From NCBI RefSeq assembly GCF_026241335.1, contig NZ_JAPHAV010000008.1, positions 83,988 through 147,987 on the forward strand: a stretch of DNA of 64,000 nucleotides, given 5' to 3'. The notes beneath the pieces were generated by a model. The model saw only the letters and a list, made by a program, of their open reading frames with translations, was not told where the DNA came from and ran no database searches. The translations under genes and the position numbers were made by a program. The stretch is from Ochrobactrum chromiisoli (GTDB taxonomy: Bacteria; Pseudomonadota; Alphaproteobacteria; Rhizobiales; Rhizobiaceae). Below, one piece after another: positions 44,490 to 52,310 of the stretch; positions within the stretch are counted from its first letter, which is position 1; the number at the start of each line of letters is the position of its first letter.

Positions 44490-45212
44490 ATGCTGGAACT
44501 TAAAAAGCTCAATGGCGGCTATGGCCGCATCACCATCCTCAACGGCACGTCGTTCACCATTCCCAAGGCCTCAATCACCACGGTGATCGGGCCGAACGGC
44601 GCCGGAAAATCGACGGTGTTCAAAGCCATCTTCGGCCTTCTCAACATCAATTCCGGGCAGATCCTGCTTAATGGCGAAGACGTCACCCGCAAGAGCCCGG
44701 CGGAAATGATTGCCCGTGGCGTGACCTATGTGCCGCAGGGCCGCAATGTCGTGCCACAACTTTCCGTACTGCATAATCTGGAACTCGGCGGTATTACTTC
44801 GCGAGATCAGACACGGGTTCGCCAGCGCATGGAAGAGGTCATGGACCAGTTCCCCATGCTCCGCCAGCGCAAGGACCAGAAGGCGATCGAGCTTTCGGGG
44901 GGGCAGCAGAAACAGCTGGAAATCGCTCGTGCGCTGCTGCTCGACCCTAAGATGATCCTGATCGATGAGCCGTCCATCGGCCTGTCGCCCAATCTGGTGC
45001 AGGAAGTGTTCCAGACCCTCATCCGTTTGCGCGACCAGGGCGTCACGATCCTCATGGTCGAGCAGAATGCCAAGGCCGCTCTGGCCATGTCAGATTACGG
45101 CCTGGTGCTGGAACTTGGCCAGACCCGCATGTTCGACAGGGCTGACAAACTTCTCAAGGACCCGCGCGTCGGCCAGCTTTTCCTCGGCGGCCATATCGAG
45201 GACGCTGCCTGA
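44490..45212 (+). CDS. Branched-chain-type ABC ATPase (LivF-like)
   Basis: A 240-residue ATPase. Walker A GPNGAGKS; LivF-specific EDVTRKSPAEMIARGVTYVPQGRNVVPQLSV; signature LSGGQQKQ; Walker B MILIDEPSIGLSPNL; the switch histidine is replaced by Gln in VEQNAKAAL, normal for LivF. The ATG at 44490 is right after the LivG stop. A longer in-frame reading from 44163 overlaps LivG and is rejected. It ends the importer operon, followed by a terminator. Confidence 0.95.
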   Translation: MLELKKLNGGYGRITILNGTSFTIPKASITTVIGPNGAGKSTVFKAIFGLLNINSGQILLNGEDVTRKSPAEMIARGVTYVPQGRNVVPQLSVLHNLELGGITSRDQTRVRQRMEEVMDQFPMLRQRKDQKAIELSGGQQKQLEIARALLLDPKMILIDEPSIGLSPNLVQEVFQTLIRLRDQGVTILMVEQNAKAALAMSDYGLVLELGQTRMFDRADKLLKDPRVGQLFLGGHIEDAA

Positions 45213-45237
45213 ACGCCTCCTCCCAAGGGCGCAGCAG

Positions 45238-45270
45238 AAAGGCCCGGTGCGAACCTCGCGCCGGGCCTTT
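45238..45270. terminator. Bidirectional terminator between the importer operon and the SDR gene
   Basis: A 15-bp stem with one G-U pair (45238-45252 and 45256-45270) and the three-base loop ACC. It has AAA at the left edge and TTT at the right edge. Confidence 0.85.
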
Positions 45271-45362
45271 CCAGTTTTGAATACGATCCTCAGCCCGCAG
45301 CCGCGTCACCAAGATCGGCAATGGCCACCCAAAACCCGACAGCAACCAGCGCGTGACGGCGC

Positions 45363-46142
45363 TTACGCATAGCCCGGCCTCGGCACCATGCCCATCAGAG
45401 ACTGCGAAAGGCCACCATCGACCACGAGGTCCTGCCCCGTCACATAAGAAGCGCGCGGCGAGGCCAGAAACAACGCCACATCGGCCATATCTTCCGGCAT
45501 TGCGATATGTCGCATCGGCACCATGGCTTCGCGTGCTGCCTTGACCTTCTCATCCTTGTAGAAAGGTTCGGAAAGCGGCGTGCGCACCAGACCCGGGCTT
45601 AGCGAATTTGAACGAATACCCTTCGGACCCCATTCAAACGCCAGCTGCCGCGAGAGCATCAGGATCGCCGCCTTGGAGGCGGAATAAGCACCGCTGGCGG
45701 GTTGCGGCTGCGTGCCTGCAATACTGGCCACATGCACCAGCGCACCGCCGCCGCGCGCAATCATGCCGCGTCCGAAGGACTGTGCCGCTGCGAGATATCC
45801 GGTCAGATTCACCGCCAGCATGGCAGACCAGTCGGCTTCCGAAACGCTTTCCAGCGGGCCGGGCCGCAGAATGCCTGCATTATTGACCAAGATGTCGGCA
45901 CCGCCTTCGGCCTCAACCTTTGCCGCGGCGGCGGCCACATCGTCCGGCCGCGAAAGATCACAGGCAAGCGCCAGCGCACCCCCACCGAGGCTTTCTGCCA
46001 GCGGCGCTGTGCGTTGCGTGTCGCGGTCAAGCAGCACGACGCGAGTGCCCTGCCCGGCAAAAGCGCGCGCCAGCGCCTGCCCAATACCACCGCCCGCGCC
46101 GGTCACGACCACCGTTTTACCGTTGAGTCCAAGCCAACTCAT
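45363..46142 (-). CDS. Short-chain dehydrogenase/reductase (SDR)
   Basis: A 259-residue classical SDR. The cofactor motif TGAGGGIGQA is at about residues 14-23, VVLLDRD gives NAD preference, NNAG follows near residue 85, and the catalytic set is Ser (VASIAG), Tyr-X3-Lys (YSASK). The ending VTGQDLVVDGGLSQS is typical. It probably interconverts a ring hydroxyl and ketone. The ATG at 46142 has GGGAGG upstream and overlaps the stop of a 43-codon ORF. It is divergent from an AraC regulator gene. Confidence 0.93.
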   Translation of the reverse strand: MSWLGLNGKTVVVTGAGGGIGQALARAFAGQGTRVVLLDRDTQRTAPLAESLGGGALALACDLSRPDDVAAAAAKVEAEGGADILVNNAGILRPGPLESVSEADWSAMLAVNLTGYLAAAQSFGRGMIARGGGALVHVASIAGTQPQPASGAYSASKAAILMLSRQLAFEWGPKGIRSNSLSPGLVRTPLSEPFYKDEKVKAAREAMVPMRHIAMPEDMADVALFLASPRASYVTGQDLVVDGGLSQSLMGMVPRPGYA

Positions 46143-46270
46143 AGCGATACCTCCCACCTTTCTTCAGCCGACGCATAGCCGACACCCCGAAAATCACGAA
46201 TCGTGTATGTAATGGTGTTGCCTGCGAGCGTCTTGCCGACGGCAATTTTCACGGGAAAGCCGTGTTTCAT
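46139..46270 (-). CDS. Small 43-residue protein coupled to the SDR gene
   Basis: An ORF of 43 codons (MKHGFPVKIAVGKTLAG... to ...ERWEVSL) begins at 46270 with an excellent GGAGG seven bases upstream. Its stop overlaps the SDR start (ATGA). The protein is basic and soluble, with a hydrophobic/aromatic centre, and has no family I recognise. The ribosome-binding site and four-base overlap argue that it is translated. It could be a genuine small protein or a leader for coupling to the SDR. Confidence 0.55.
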   Translation of the reverse strand: MKHGFPVKIAVGKTLAGNTITYTIRDFRGVGYASAEERWEVSL

Positions 46271-46389
46271 TCCATGCCTCCAGTCACGAATTATCAACAG
46301 GCAACCTATGCGCCTACCAAGAGCAGACCAATGGACGTGCCGGTGCATTTGTTGCACAATTCAACTGGGATATATTCGGGAGGAAGCAA

Positions 46390-47289
46390 ATGGCGCTTGA
46401 GGCGACAAGCCATATTCCACATTACTATCTTTATGGCGATCAGAGCACGGACGTCGAACTCGATTTCCTGCATATGGAACCTATTCGCGACCGCAGCGGC
46501 CCGAATGACTGGCGCATCCGTCCGCATTCGCATCCTGATCACATGCAAATTCTGTTGGTAAAGACCGGCGGCGGGACGATCCGCATGGAAGACCGGATTC
46601 TGCCAATTCCGGCACCGGGTATTCTCGTCATTCCGGCCGGCATCGTGCATCAAATCGACTTTTCCCCCGGCACAGATGGCTTCGCCGTCACCGCAGCACT
46701 TGGCTGCCTCAAGTCCGCGTCCGGTGCTGATCCGCGCTTGTCAGGGGTGGCAGAGCGCCCCGCCGTCTATCCGTTGGAAGGCACCGGCGTCAACATTCCG
46801 GCAGTCTTTGATACATTTGATTGGCTGCACCGGGAATTCATCTGGTCCGCCCCCGGTCGACGCACCACCATCATGGCGCAATACATGCGCATTCTCGTCG
46901 TGGTCTTGCGTCTTTTCGTGACTCATAACGATCCGGGCATTGCAACGCCGGATCGGGATTATGCTCTGCTGGTGCGCTACCGCGCCCTTCTTGAAACCCA
47001 CTTCAAAAGCCAGCGTTCGCTCGCCGTCTATGCCGGCGATCTGGCTGTCACTCCGGCACGCCTGAACGCGGCCTGCAAAGCCCGCACCGGCAAGACAGCA
47101 TCCGATATGCTTTATGAGCGGATCGTCATTGAATCAAAACGCTACCTTGCCTATACGGAAAGTAGCGTTTCGCAGGTAGCGCATCTGCTGGGGTTCGAAG
47201 ACCCGGCCTATTTCAACCGCTTCTTCACCCAGCGGGTTGGCCTGTCACCGGGTGCATATCGCAGGCAGGCCATGCTGAAAGAAGCCTGA
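46390..47289 (+). CDS. AraC-family regulator, PobR-like (first copy)
   Basis: A 299-residue regulator with an N-terminal cupin effector domain (WRIRPHSHPDHMQILLVKTGGG, about 40-62) and a C-terminal double helix-turn-helix (RSLAVYAGDLAVTPARLNAACKARTG and SSVSQVAHLLGFEDPAYFNRFFTQRVGLSPGAYRR). The arrangement matches PobR-like activators that sense 4-hydroxybenzoate or related acids. GGGAGGAAGCAA precedes the ATG. It is divergent from the 43-codon ORF and SDR, its likely target, and precedes pobA convergently. A second PobR-like gene follows at 48677. Confidence 0.88.
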   Translation: MALEATSHIPHYYLYGDQSTDVELDFLHMEPIRDRSGPNDWRIRPHSHPDHMQILLVKTGGGTIRMEDRILPIPAPGILVIPAGIVHQIDFSPGTDGFAVTAALGCLKSASGADPRLSGVAERPAVYPLEGTGVNIPAVFDTFDWLHREFIWSAPGRRTTIMAQYMRILVVVLRLFVTHNDPGIATPDRDYALLVRYRALLETHFKSQRSLAVYAGDLAVTPARLNAACKARTGKTASDMLYERIVIESKRYLAYTESSVSQVAHLLGFEDPAYFNRFFTQRVGLSPGAYRRQAMLKEA

Positions 47290-47411
47290 CACGCCCTTCT
47301 TTGTACACGCAATATTGACCCCGACATAAGAAAATCAGATGTCAGAAATCTGCGTCAAACCCACTTCATAGACTGATCTATGACCGGAAGCGGCTTAAGG
47401 ACAAACTGCCG

Positions 47412-48581
47412 TCAAAACGGCAGTCCGACATAATTCTCGGCCAATTCCTTGCGCGCGGTTTCCGATTCTGCCAGATGGGCGAGCGTTGCGTGCCGCATCT
47501 GCCCGGCGAAACTATCTTCCCCTTCAAAGCGGTGCAGCATGGTCGTCATCTGCCAGGAGAAGCGCATGGCTTTCCAGATCCGCCGCAATGCGCGCTCGGA
47601 ATAAGCATCAATTCCACCTTCCCTGCCATGCTTCAGCGCATCAATGAGCGCCTGGTGCAAGTAGAACACATCTGAAACCGCAAGGTTGAGCCCCTTCGCG
47701 CCCGTCGGCGGCACGATATGTGCCGCGTCACCCACCAGAAAAAGCCTACCCCAGCGCAGCGGTTCCGAAACGAAACTGCGCAGCGGCGCAATGGACTTTT
47801 CAATTGAGGGCCCAGTTACCAGCCGCTCGGCAGCGCTTGAAGGAATACGCCGGCGAAACTCGTCCCAGAACCGATCATCTGACCAGTCCTCGACCTTGTC
47901 CGCCAATGGCACCTGGACGTAATAGCGCACGAGGTTGGCATTCCGCATCGAAGCCAAAGCGAAGCCATGTGGCGAATTCGCATAGATCAGTTCATCATTC
48001 ACCGGACGCGTCTGCGACAGGATTCCCAGCCAGCCGAAGGGGTAGACACGTTCGAATTCGCGTCGCTTCTCCTCCGGAATCGTTTTACGGCTGACGCCGT
48101 GAAAACCGTCGCATCCTGCTACATAGGCACAAGTCAGTGCTTTGCGTTCGCCATTCACCGTATACTCGACCTTCGCCTGCGCCCCGTCGAGATCGAGAAT
48201 GCGCACATCCTCAACGCCGTGAATGACAGTGGTGCCCATCGCATCCTGCGCCTGATACAAATCCTGCGTAACCTCCGTCTGGCCGTAGACCATGACGCGC
48301 TTGCCGGTGAGTGCCTTGAAATCGATGTGAACCATCAGGTCCGGATCGGTGATGTAGGTCCCGTCATGCGGAAAACCCTCCGCATCCATCCGTGTGCCAA
48401 CGCCCGCCTCCCGCAGAAGTTCAACCGAGCCCCATTCGAGAATACCGGCACGAATGCGCGATAACACATGATCGCGCGTGCTGCGCTCCAGAACAATCGT
48501 CGCGATGCCCGCACGGTTGAGCAATTGCGACAACAGCAGACCGGAGGGTCCTCCACCAATAATGACAACTTGAGTATCCAT
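47412..48581 (-). CDS. pobA: 4-hydroxybenzoate 3-monooxygenase PobA
   Basis: A 389-residue class A flavin monooxygenase that converts 4-hydroxybenzoate to protocatechuate with NADPH and O2. The FAD motif VIIGGGPSGLLLSQLLNRAG starts the protein, SRIRAGILEWG follows (Arg42 region), and GDAAHIVPPTGAKGLNLAVSDVFYLHQAL is the hallmark of the family. The active-site tyrosines of PHBH correspond to those in RYYVQV and ENYVGLPF (C-terminus). The start at 48581 is taken over an upstream in-frame ATG at 48626. It is divergent from the AraC gene at 48677 with an operator-like palindrome between. Confidence 0.96.
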   Translation of the reverse strand: MDTQVVIIGGGPSGLLLSQLLNRAGIATIVLERSTRDHVLSRIRAGILEWGSVELLREAGVGTRMDAEGFPHDGTYITDPDLMVHIDFKALTGKRVMVYGQTEVTQDLYQAQDAMGTTVIHGVEDVRILDLDGAQAKVEYTVNGERKALTCAYVAGCDGFHGVSRKTIPEEKRREFERVYPFGWLGILSQTRPVNDELIYANSPHGFALASMRNANLVRYYVQVPLADKVEDWSDDRFWDEFRRRIPSSAAERLVTGPSIEKSIAPLRSFVSEPLRWGRLFLVGDAAHIVPPTGAKGLNLAVSDVFYLHQALIDALKHGREGGIDAYSERALRRIWKAMRFSWQMTTMLHRFEGEDSFAGQMRHATLAHLAESETARKELAENYVGLPF

Positions 48582-48600
48582 AACAATTTCCCGAATTGTT
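48582..48600. promoter_or_regulatory. Perfect palindrome between pobA and pobR
   Basis: AACAATT-TCCCG-AATTGTT is a perfect 7-5-7 inverted repeat directly upstream of the pobA ATG, covering its ribosome-binding region (GGGAAATTGTT). It could be a regulator site or an mRNA hairpin that hides the ribosome-binding site. Confidence 0.5.
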
Positions 48601-48676
48601 CTCCCTGGCGTTTTTGTACCGGGCATGACGACATTCGCGAATGGACAGAGCGGGTATAAAATGGTACTATTCGTGC

Positions 48677-49522
48677 ATGGCGTTGCAATCGCAAATACCT
48701 GTCTTCAATCTCTTTGGCGAAACGTCATCCTTTCCCGATGTTGCCCATTGCGAACGGATCTGGGACCGCGCGCGTCTGCATGACTGGCGGATCGCTCCAC
48801 ACCGCCACCAAAAGATGACACAAATCTTTTTTGTCGAGCATGGCGCAGCACAAATTGGTGTCGACGGCGTCTCGGTGCATCTTGGCGATGGCGATTTCCA
48901 GTTCATTCCAGCGCAATCCGTTCATGAACTTGACATTGCGCGCGGGAGCGAAGGACTGGTGCTGTCCTTCCCGATCGCTCTTTTTGCGGGCCTGCACAAT
49001 GCAGCGCTGGAACGCAGTCTGGCGCGACCGTTTGTAGCCCAAGCCGATGCACGTTTACGCGGCATTCTGAAAGAAATTGCCGTAACCTTTGCCGGCAAAG
49101 CTCCATTCCGGGATGCGATCCTTATGGCGCTGGCGCAGGCGGCTCTGGCGGTGACAGCGGATATCGCAACCCTCAGTGCTGAAGCAACGGAGCCGCTGCA
49201 ACAGCGGCGAATGCTGGAATTCGACCGTCTGCTGGCAGACCATCTTTCATCCGGCTGGGGCGCGGCGGAGTTTGCCTCTGCCATGTCGATCACACCGGGG
49301 CATCTCAGCCGAATCTGTCGCATGGCGACGGGCGATAGCGCGACGCGCCACATCGAGACCGCACGCATGGCCGAAGCTGGCCGACTTCTGGCCTTCACCC
49401 GGCTTTCCGTTGCCGAAATCGGCTATCGTCTCGGCTTTGCTGACCCGCCCTATTTTTCGCGCCGTTTTCGCGCGGCAACGGGTGAAACCCCATCTCAATA
49501 CCGCAAGCGCTATCTCGGCTAA
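48677..49522 (+). CDS. pobR: AraC-family activator PobR (second copy, next to pobA)
   Basis: A 281-residue regulator with the N-terminal cupin domain (DWRIAPHRHQKMTQIFFVEHG; VHELDIARGSEGLVLSFP) and a C-terminal AraC DNA-binding domain (WGAAEFASAMSITPGHLSRICRMATG; RLSVAEIGYRLGFADPPYFSRRFRAATGETPSQYRKRY). Divergent from pobA, the normal place for PobR, which activates pobA on binding 4-hydroxybenzoate. The start at 48677 is chosen because the earlier in-frame ATG at 48641 adds 12 residues foreign to the family. Confidence 0.9.
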   Translation: MALQSQIPVFNLFGETSSFPDVAHCERIWDRARLHDWRIAPHRHQKMTQIFFVEHGAAQIGVDGVSVHLGDGDFQFIPAQSVHELDIARGSEGLVLSFPIALFAGLHNAALERSLARPFVAQADARLRGILKEIAVTFAGKAPFRDAILMALAQAALAVTADIATLSAEATEPLQQRRMLEFDRLLADHLSSGWGAAEFASAMSITPGHLSRICRMATGDSATRHIETARMAEAGRLLAFTRLSVAEIGYRLGFADPPYFSRRFRAATGETPSQYRKRYLG

Positions 49523-49589
49523 AACATTCCCAGCAAAAGGGCGCAGCGATTTGCGTGGGAGAGTGCTTAAAAACAAACACATAGAGCAA
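49523..49589. repeat. Degenerate copy of the 33050-33150 repeat
   Basis: CCCAGCAAAAGGGCGCAGCG, then TTTGCGTGGGAGAGTGC and AAAACAAACACATAGAGCA match the inner part of the earlier element. The inverted termini are not preserved. It lies between pobR and the MarR gene, inside the GC-rich island. The rest of 49590-49766 shows no gene. Confidence 0.65.
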
Positions 49590-49766
49590 GCGTATCGGGT
49601 ACGATTAAACGCGGCACGCTCTACCCGCCTTGCGGCATTTTTCGATGGTATTGGCTAGCATCGTCAATTATGCCAAGGCAAAGTGGCAAGGAACGTGCTG
49701 CATCGGCAACCACCTGTCGACGGCAGACATGCATCCAAGCGGGTTGATTGCGCCTCAGGAGGGTTT

Positions 49767-50276
49767 ATGGACGAAAACAGTTTCGATCTGCAGCGCTGCA
49801 TTGGCGCACTGAGCACCAGCTTTTCCAGCCGCCTCGGCGCCGGCGCATCCCAGGAGTATCACCGCCGTTTCGGCATCGGCGTCGTGGAATGGCGGGTTCT
49901 TTGCCATCTTGCCGTCGAACCCTGGTCGAACGTCATTGCCATGGCAAATTCCATCGGGCTGGACAAGAGTTCCGTCAGCCGCGCCCTTTCCGCCATGCAG
50001 GAAAAGGGACTGGTCAGCGCCCGCGACGGCGCACGGCGCAAGCGTGAAATGGCCCTGACCAACGCGGGATGGGCGCTCCATCAAAAAGTGCTTCCCATTG
50101 CCCGCGCCCGTGAAGCTGCCGTGCTGCAGGGCTTCACGGCGGAGGAGTTCGAAACCCTCCTCGGCTATTTCCACCGGTTAATCGCCAACCTGCCGAATGT
50201 CGAGGAAGACGCGCAGAGCCGGGCCGCTCAGGACAGCGACGCGAGCGAAGCCGCCTTGAGCAGACGGTCTTCCTGA
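49767..50276 (+). CDS. MarR-family transcriptional regulator
   Basis: A 169-residue winged-helix repressor. The start at 49767 has CAGGAGGG before it. The DNA-binding part is VEWRVLCHLAVEPWSNVIAMANSIGLDKSSVSRALSAMQEKGLVSARD (about 35-80), followed by the wing RRKREMALTNAGWAL. The C-terminal tail is rich in Ala, Asp and Ser. Such regulators often sense aromatic acids or their CoA esters. Its 3' end overlaps, in antisense, the last 49 bases of the NIPSNAP gene. Its target may be the flavoprotein genes nearby. Confidence 0.87.
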   Translation: MDENSFDLQRCIGALSTSFSSRLGAGASQEYHRRFGIGVVEWRVLCHLAVEPWSNVIAMANSIGLDKSSVSRALSAMQEKGLVSARDGARRKREMALTNAGWALHQKVLPIARAREAAVLQGFTAEEFETLLGYFHRLIANLPNVEEDAQSRAAQDSDASEAALSRRSS

Positions 50277-50566
50277 GCCACCACGAGGTGCGCAGATGCC
50301 TTCAGGTAGGCAGGAAAGTCGGGATGGCTGTCACGGGCAGCCCATCGGGCCTCCATATCGCTCATGTCACGATAGGCCCACAGATGAACCACCTGATTGA
50401 GCGACCCGACGGCACTGGTGTAGAAGCCGATCGGCGCGCCCAGTGTTTCGATTAAAACCGGCATAGCAAGCCGGTCGAAGACCTCGAGAAACTCGCCCAT
50501 CTTGCGTGGCGCAATCGTATAGTAACGCAGATTGACGAGCGGACGGTCGGCGGGGGCAGTAAACAT
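50228..50566 (-). CDS. NIPSNAP-family protein (first copy)
   Basis: A 112-residue dimeric alpha-beta-barrel type protein. NIPSNAP features are LVNLRYYTIAPRKMGEFLEVFDRLAMPVL, GFYTSAVGSLNQVVHLWAYRDMSDMEARWAARDSHPDFPAYL and the final conserved VAQEDRLL. The start at 50566 has AGGAAG; an earlier ATG would lie inside the flavoprotein gene. It follows the flavoprotein gene by ten bases and ends the transporter-flavoprotein-NIPSNAP operon. The family's biochemical role is unknown. The same pairing with a flavoprotein recurs at 54827-57194. Confidence 0.87.
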   Translation of the reverse strand: MFTAPADRPLVNLRYYTIAPRKMGEFLEVFDRLAMPVLIETLGAPIGFYTSAVGSLNQVVHLWAYRDMSDMEARWAARDSHPDFPAYLKASAHLVVAQEDRLLKAASLASLS

Positions 50567-50576
50567 TCTGGCTTCC

Positions 50577-52298
50577 TTATTCTGCCGCGAGCGTGCGGCC
50601 GCGTTCATGGATCTTACCGGCAATCGAAAGCGCCGCGACATAACCGAATGTCATTGCCGGGCCGATGGTGATGCCTGCCCCCGGGTAAGCGCCGCCCATA
50701 ATCGAGGCCGCGTCATTGCCGGCAGCCCACAAGCCCGCAATCGGCTGGCTGTGCTCGTCCAGCACCCGCGATTGCGTGTCGGTTACCAGTCCCGGGAATG
50801 TGCCAAGGTCACCCATCACGATGCGCAGCGCATAGAACGGGCCCTGCTCGACGGGGGCGACATTCGGGTTCGGCTTGTTGTTGGCATCACCGAGATAGCG
50901 GTTGAAACCGGAGGTGCCGCGACCAAACTGGCGGTCTTCCCCGTTGCGGGCGCCGTCGTTATAGTGCTTCACCTCATCGGCGAACGCACGCGCATCGACG
51001 CCAATCCGCCCCGCGAGTTCCTCAAGCGTCTTGCCGCTCTTCAGATAGCCGGAGCGAAGATGTGGGCCAAGCGGCATCGGATAGGGCTTCACATAGCCGA
51101 TGCCATATTTACGGATCGTCCGGTGATCGGCAATCAGCCAGGCTTCGGTCTTGCCCTTGCCCCGACACGCCTCAATCATGGCCGCGCCAACATCGTGATA
51201 AGAAAGGCTCTCATTGACGAAGCGCCGCCCCGATGCCGTCACCATGATAAAACCCGGCTTGTAGCGATCGACAAGATGCGGAAACGCGATCTCGCCACCG
51301 GGGAACGGTACTTTGGAAACCGGCATCCAGGCCGCCGCATTCGGCAGCCCTTCGGAAATATGGCCGCCGGCCTTTTCACCAAGCGCGATGCCATCGCCGG
51401 TATTGCCTTCGGGAACCGGCGTGAAATGCTCGCCCCCTTCTTTCAGATGCGGGTAAAGCGCGGAAATACGCTTGCCGTCACGGGCAAATCCACCAGCGGC
51501 CAGAATGACGCCCTTCGTTGCCTGAACATCCCGGCGTGTGCCGTCAAGGGTGACAACAACACCGGTAACGCGGCCGTCCTTCTTCACCAGTTCGCCCACC
51601 GGCGCATCGGTCACGATCTCGATTCCAAGGTCAAGCGCCGATTTCGACAGGGCCGCAGCCAGCGCATTGCCGGAGGTCAGCTGCACGCCACGCCCATGGC
51701 GCAGCAGATGCCACATATGCACGGCCAGACGCTTGGCCACATACATGGCCGAAACAGGCGACTTGGTAAAATTGAAGAAGTGCTTCAGGTCATTGTTCGA
51801 GGAGTTAAACATCATGCCCATGAAGGTAATGGTCTTCAGTGGCTGGCGCAGGCGGCGAAACTCCTTGCCAAGACGACGACCGTCATAGGCTGCTGCTGTA
51901 ACCGACCGGCCGATCTCCACGCCGCCCGCCTGCTCCGGGTGATAATCCGGATAAAGCGTGCGAACGAAACGCGCCTCGGTTTCCTTTTCCATAAAGCGCA
52001 GCATTTCCGGACCGAAATCCAGATAGGCATCAATGAAGTCAGCGTCGTATTTGTTGCCAGCCTCGCCACGCATATAGGTGTGCACGGCGGCCCGGTCTTC
52101 CTTGATGCCTTCCGCCTCATAATGCGGATTGCCGGGTATCCAGATCACACCGCCAGAGAAGGCGGTCGTGCCACCGAAGACCGGCGCTTTTTCCAGCACA
52201 ACAACGGAAAGACCCGATTTCTTGGCGGTGATCGCGGCGGTCAGGCCGGCGGCACCGGAACCGATGACGACAACGTCATAGCTATTGGCAAGGGACAT
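50577..52298 (-). CDS. FAD-binding dehydrogenase, 3-ketosteroid-delta-1-dehydrogenase/fumarate-reductase flavoprotein type (1)
   Basis: A 573-residue flavoprotein of the FAD_binding_2 family. FAD motifs: VVVIGSGAAGLTAAITAKKSG (about 8-28), VVLEKAP, GGTTAFSGGV. The C-terminal end is GNDAASIMGGAYPGAGITIGPAMTFGYVAA. The active-site tyrosine of ketosteroid dehydrogenases corresponds to the one in GPFYAL, and another is in SYHDVG. There is no signal peptide, cytochrome or iron-sulfur domain, so the acceptor is probably oxygen or a soluble carrier. Such enzymes desaturate cyclic ketones alpha-beta to the carbonyl. It is 12 bases downstream of the AAHS transporter gene and followed by a NIPSNAP gene. 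Confidence 0.88.
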   Translation of the reverse strand: MSLANSYDVVVIGSGAAGLTAAITAKKSGLSVVVLEKAPVFGGTTAFSGGVIWIPGNPHYEAEGIKEDRAAVHTYMRGEAGNKYDADFIDAYLDFGPEMLRFMEKETEARFVRTLYPDYHPEQAGGVEIGRSVTAAAYDGRRLGKEFRRLRQPLKTITFMGMMFNSSNNDLKHFFNFTKSPVSAMYVAKRLAVHMWHLLRHGRGVQLTSGNALAAALSKSALDLGIEIVTDAPVGELVKKDGRVTGVVVTLDGTRRDVQATKGVILAAGGFARDGKRISALYPHLKEGGEHFTPVPEGNTGDGIALGEKAGGHISEGLPNAAAWMPVSKVPFPGGEIAFPHLVDRYKPGFIMVTASGRRFVNESLSYHDVGAAMIEACRGKGKTEAWLIADHRTIRKYGIGYVKPYPMPLGPHLRSGYLKSGKTLEELAGRIGVDARAFADEVKHYNDGARNGEDRQFGRGTSGFNRYLGDANNKPNPNVAPVEQGPFYALRIVMGDLGTFPGLVTDTQSRVLDEHSQPIAGLWAAGNDAASIMGGAYPGAGITIGPAMTFGYVAALSIAGKIHERGRTLAAE

Positions 52299-52310
52299 TT
52301 GAGTATCCTT

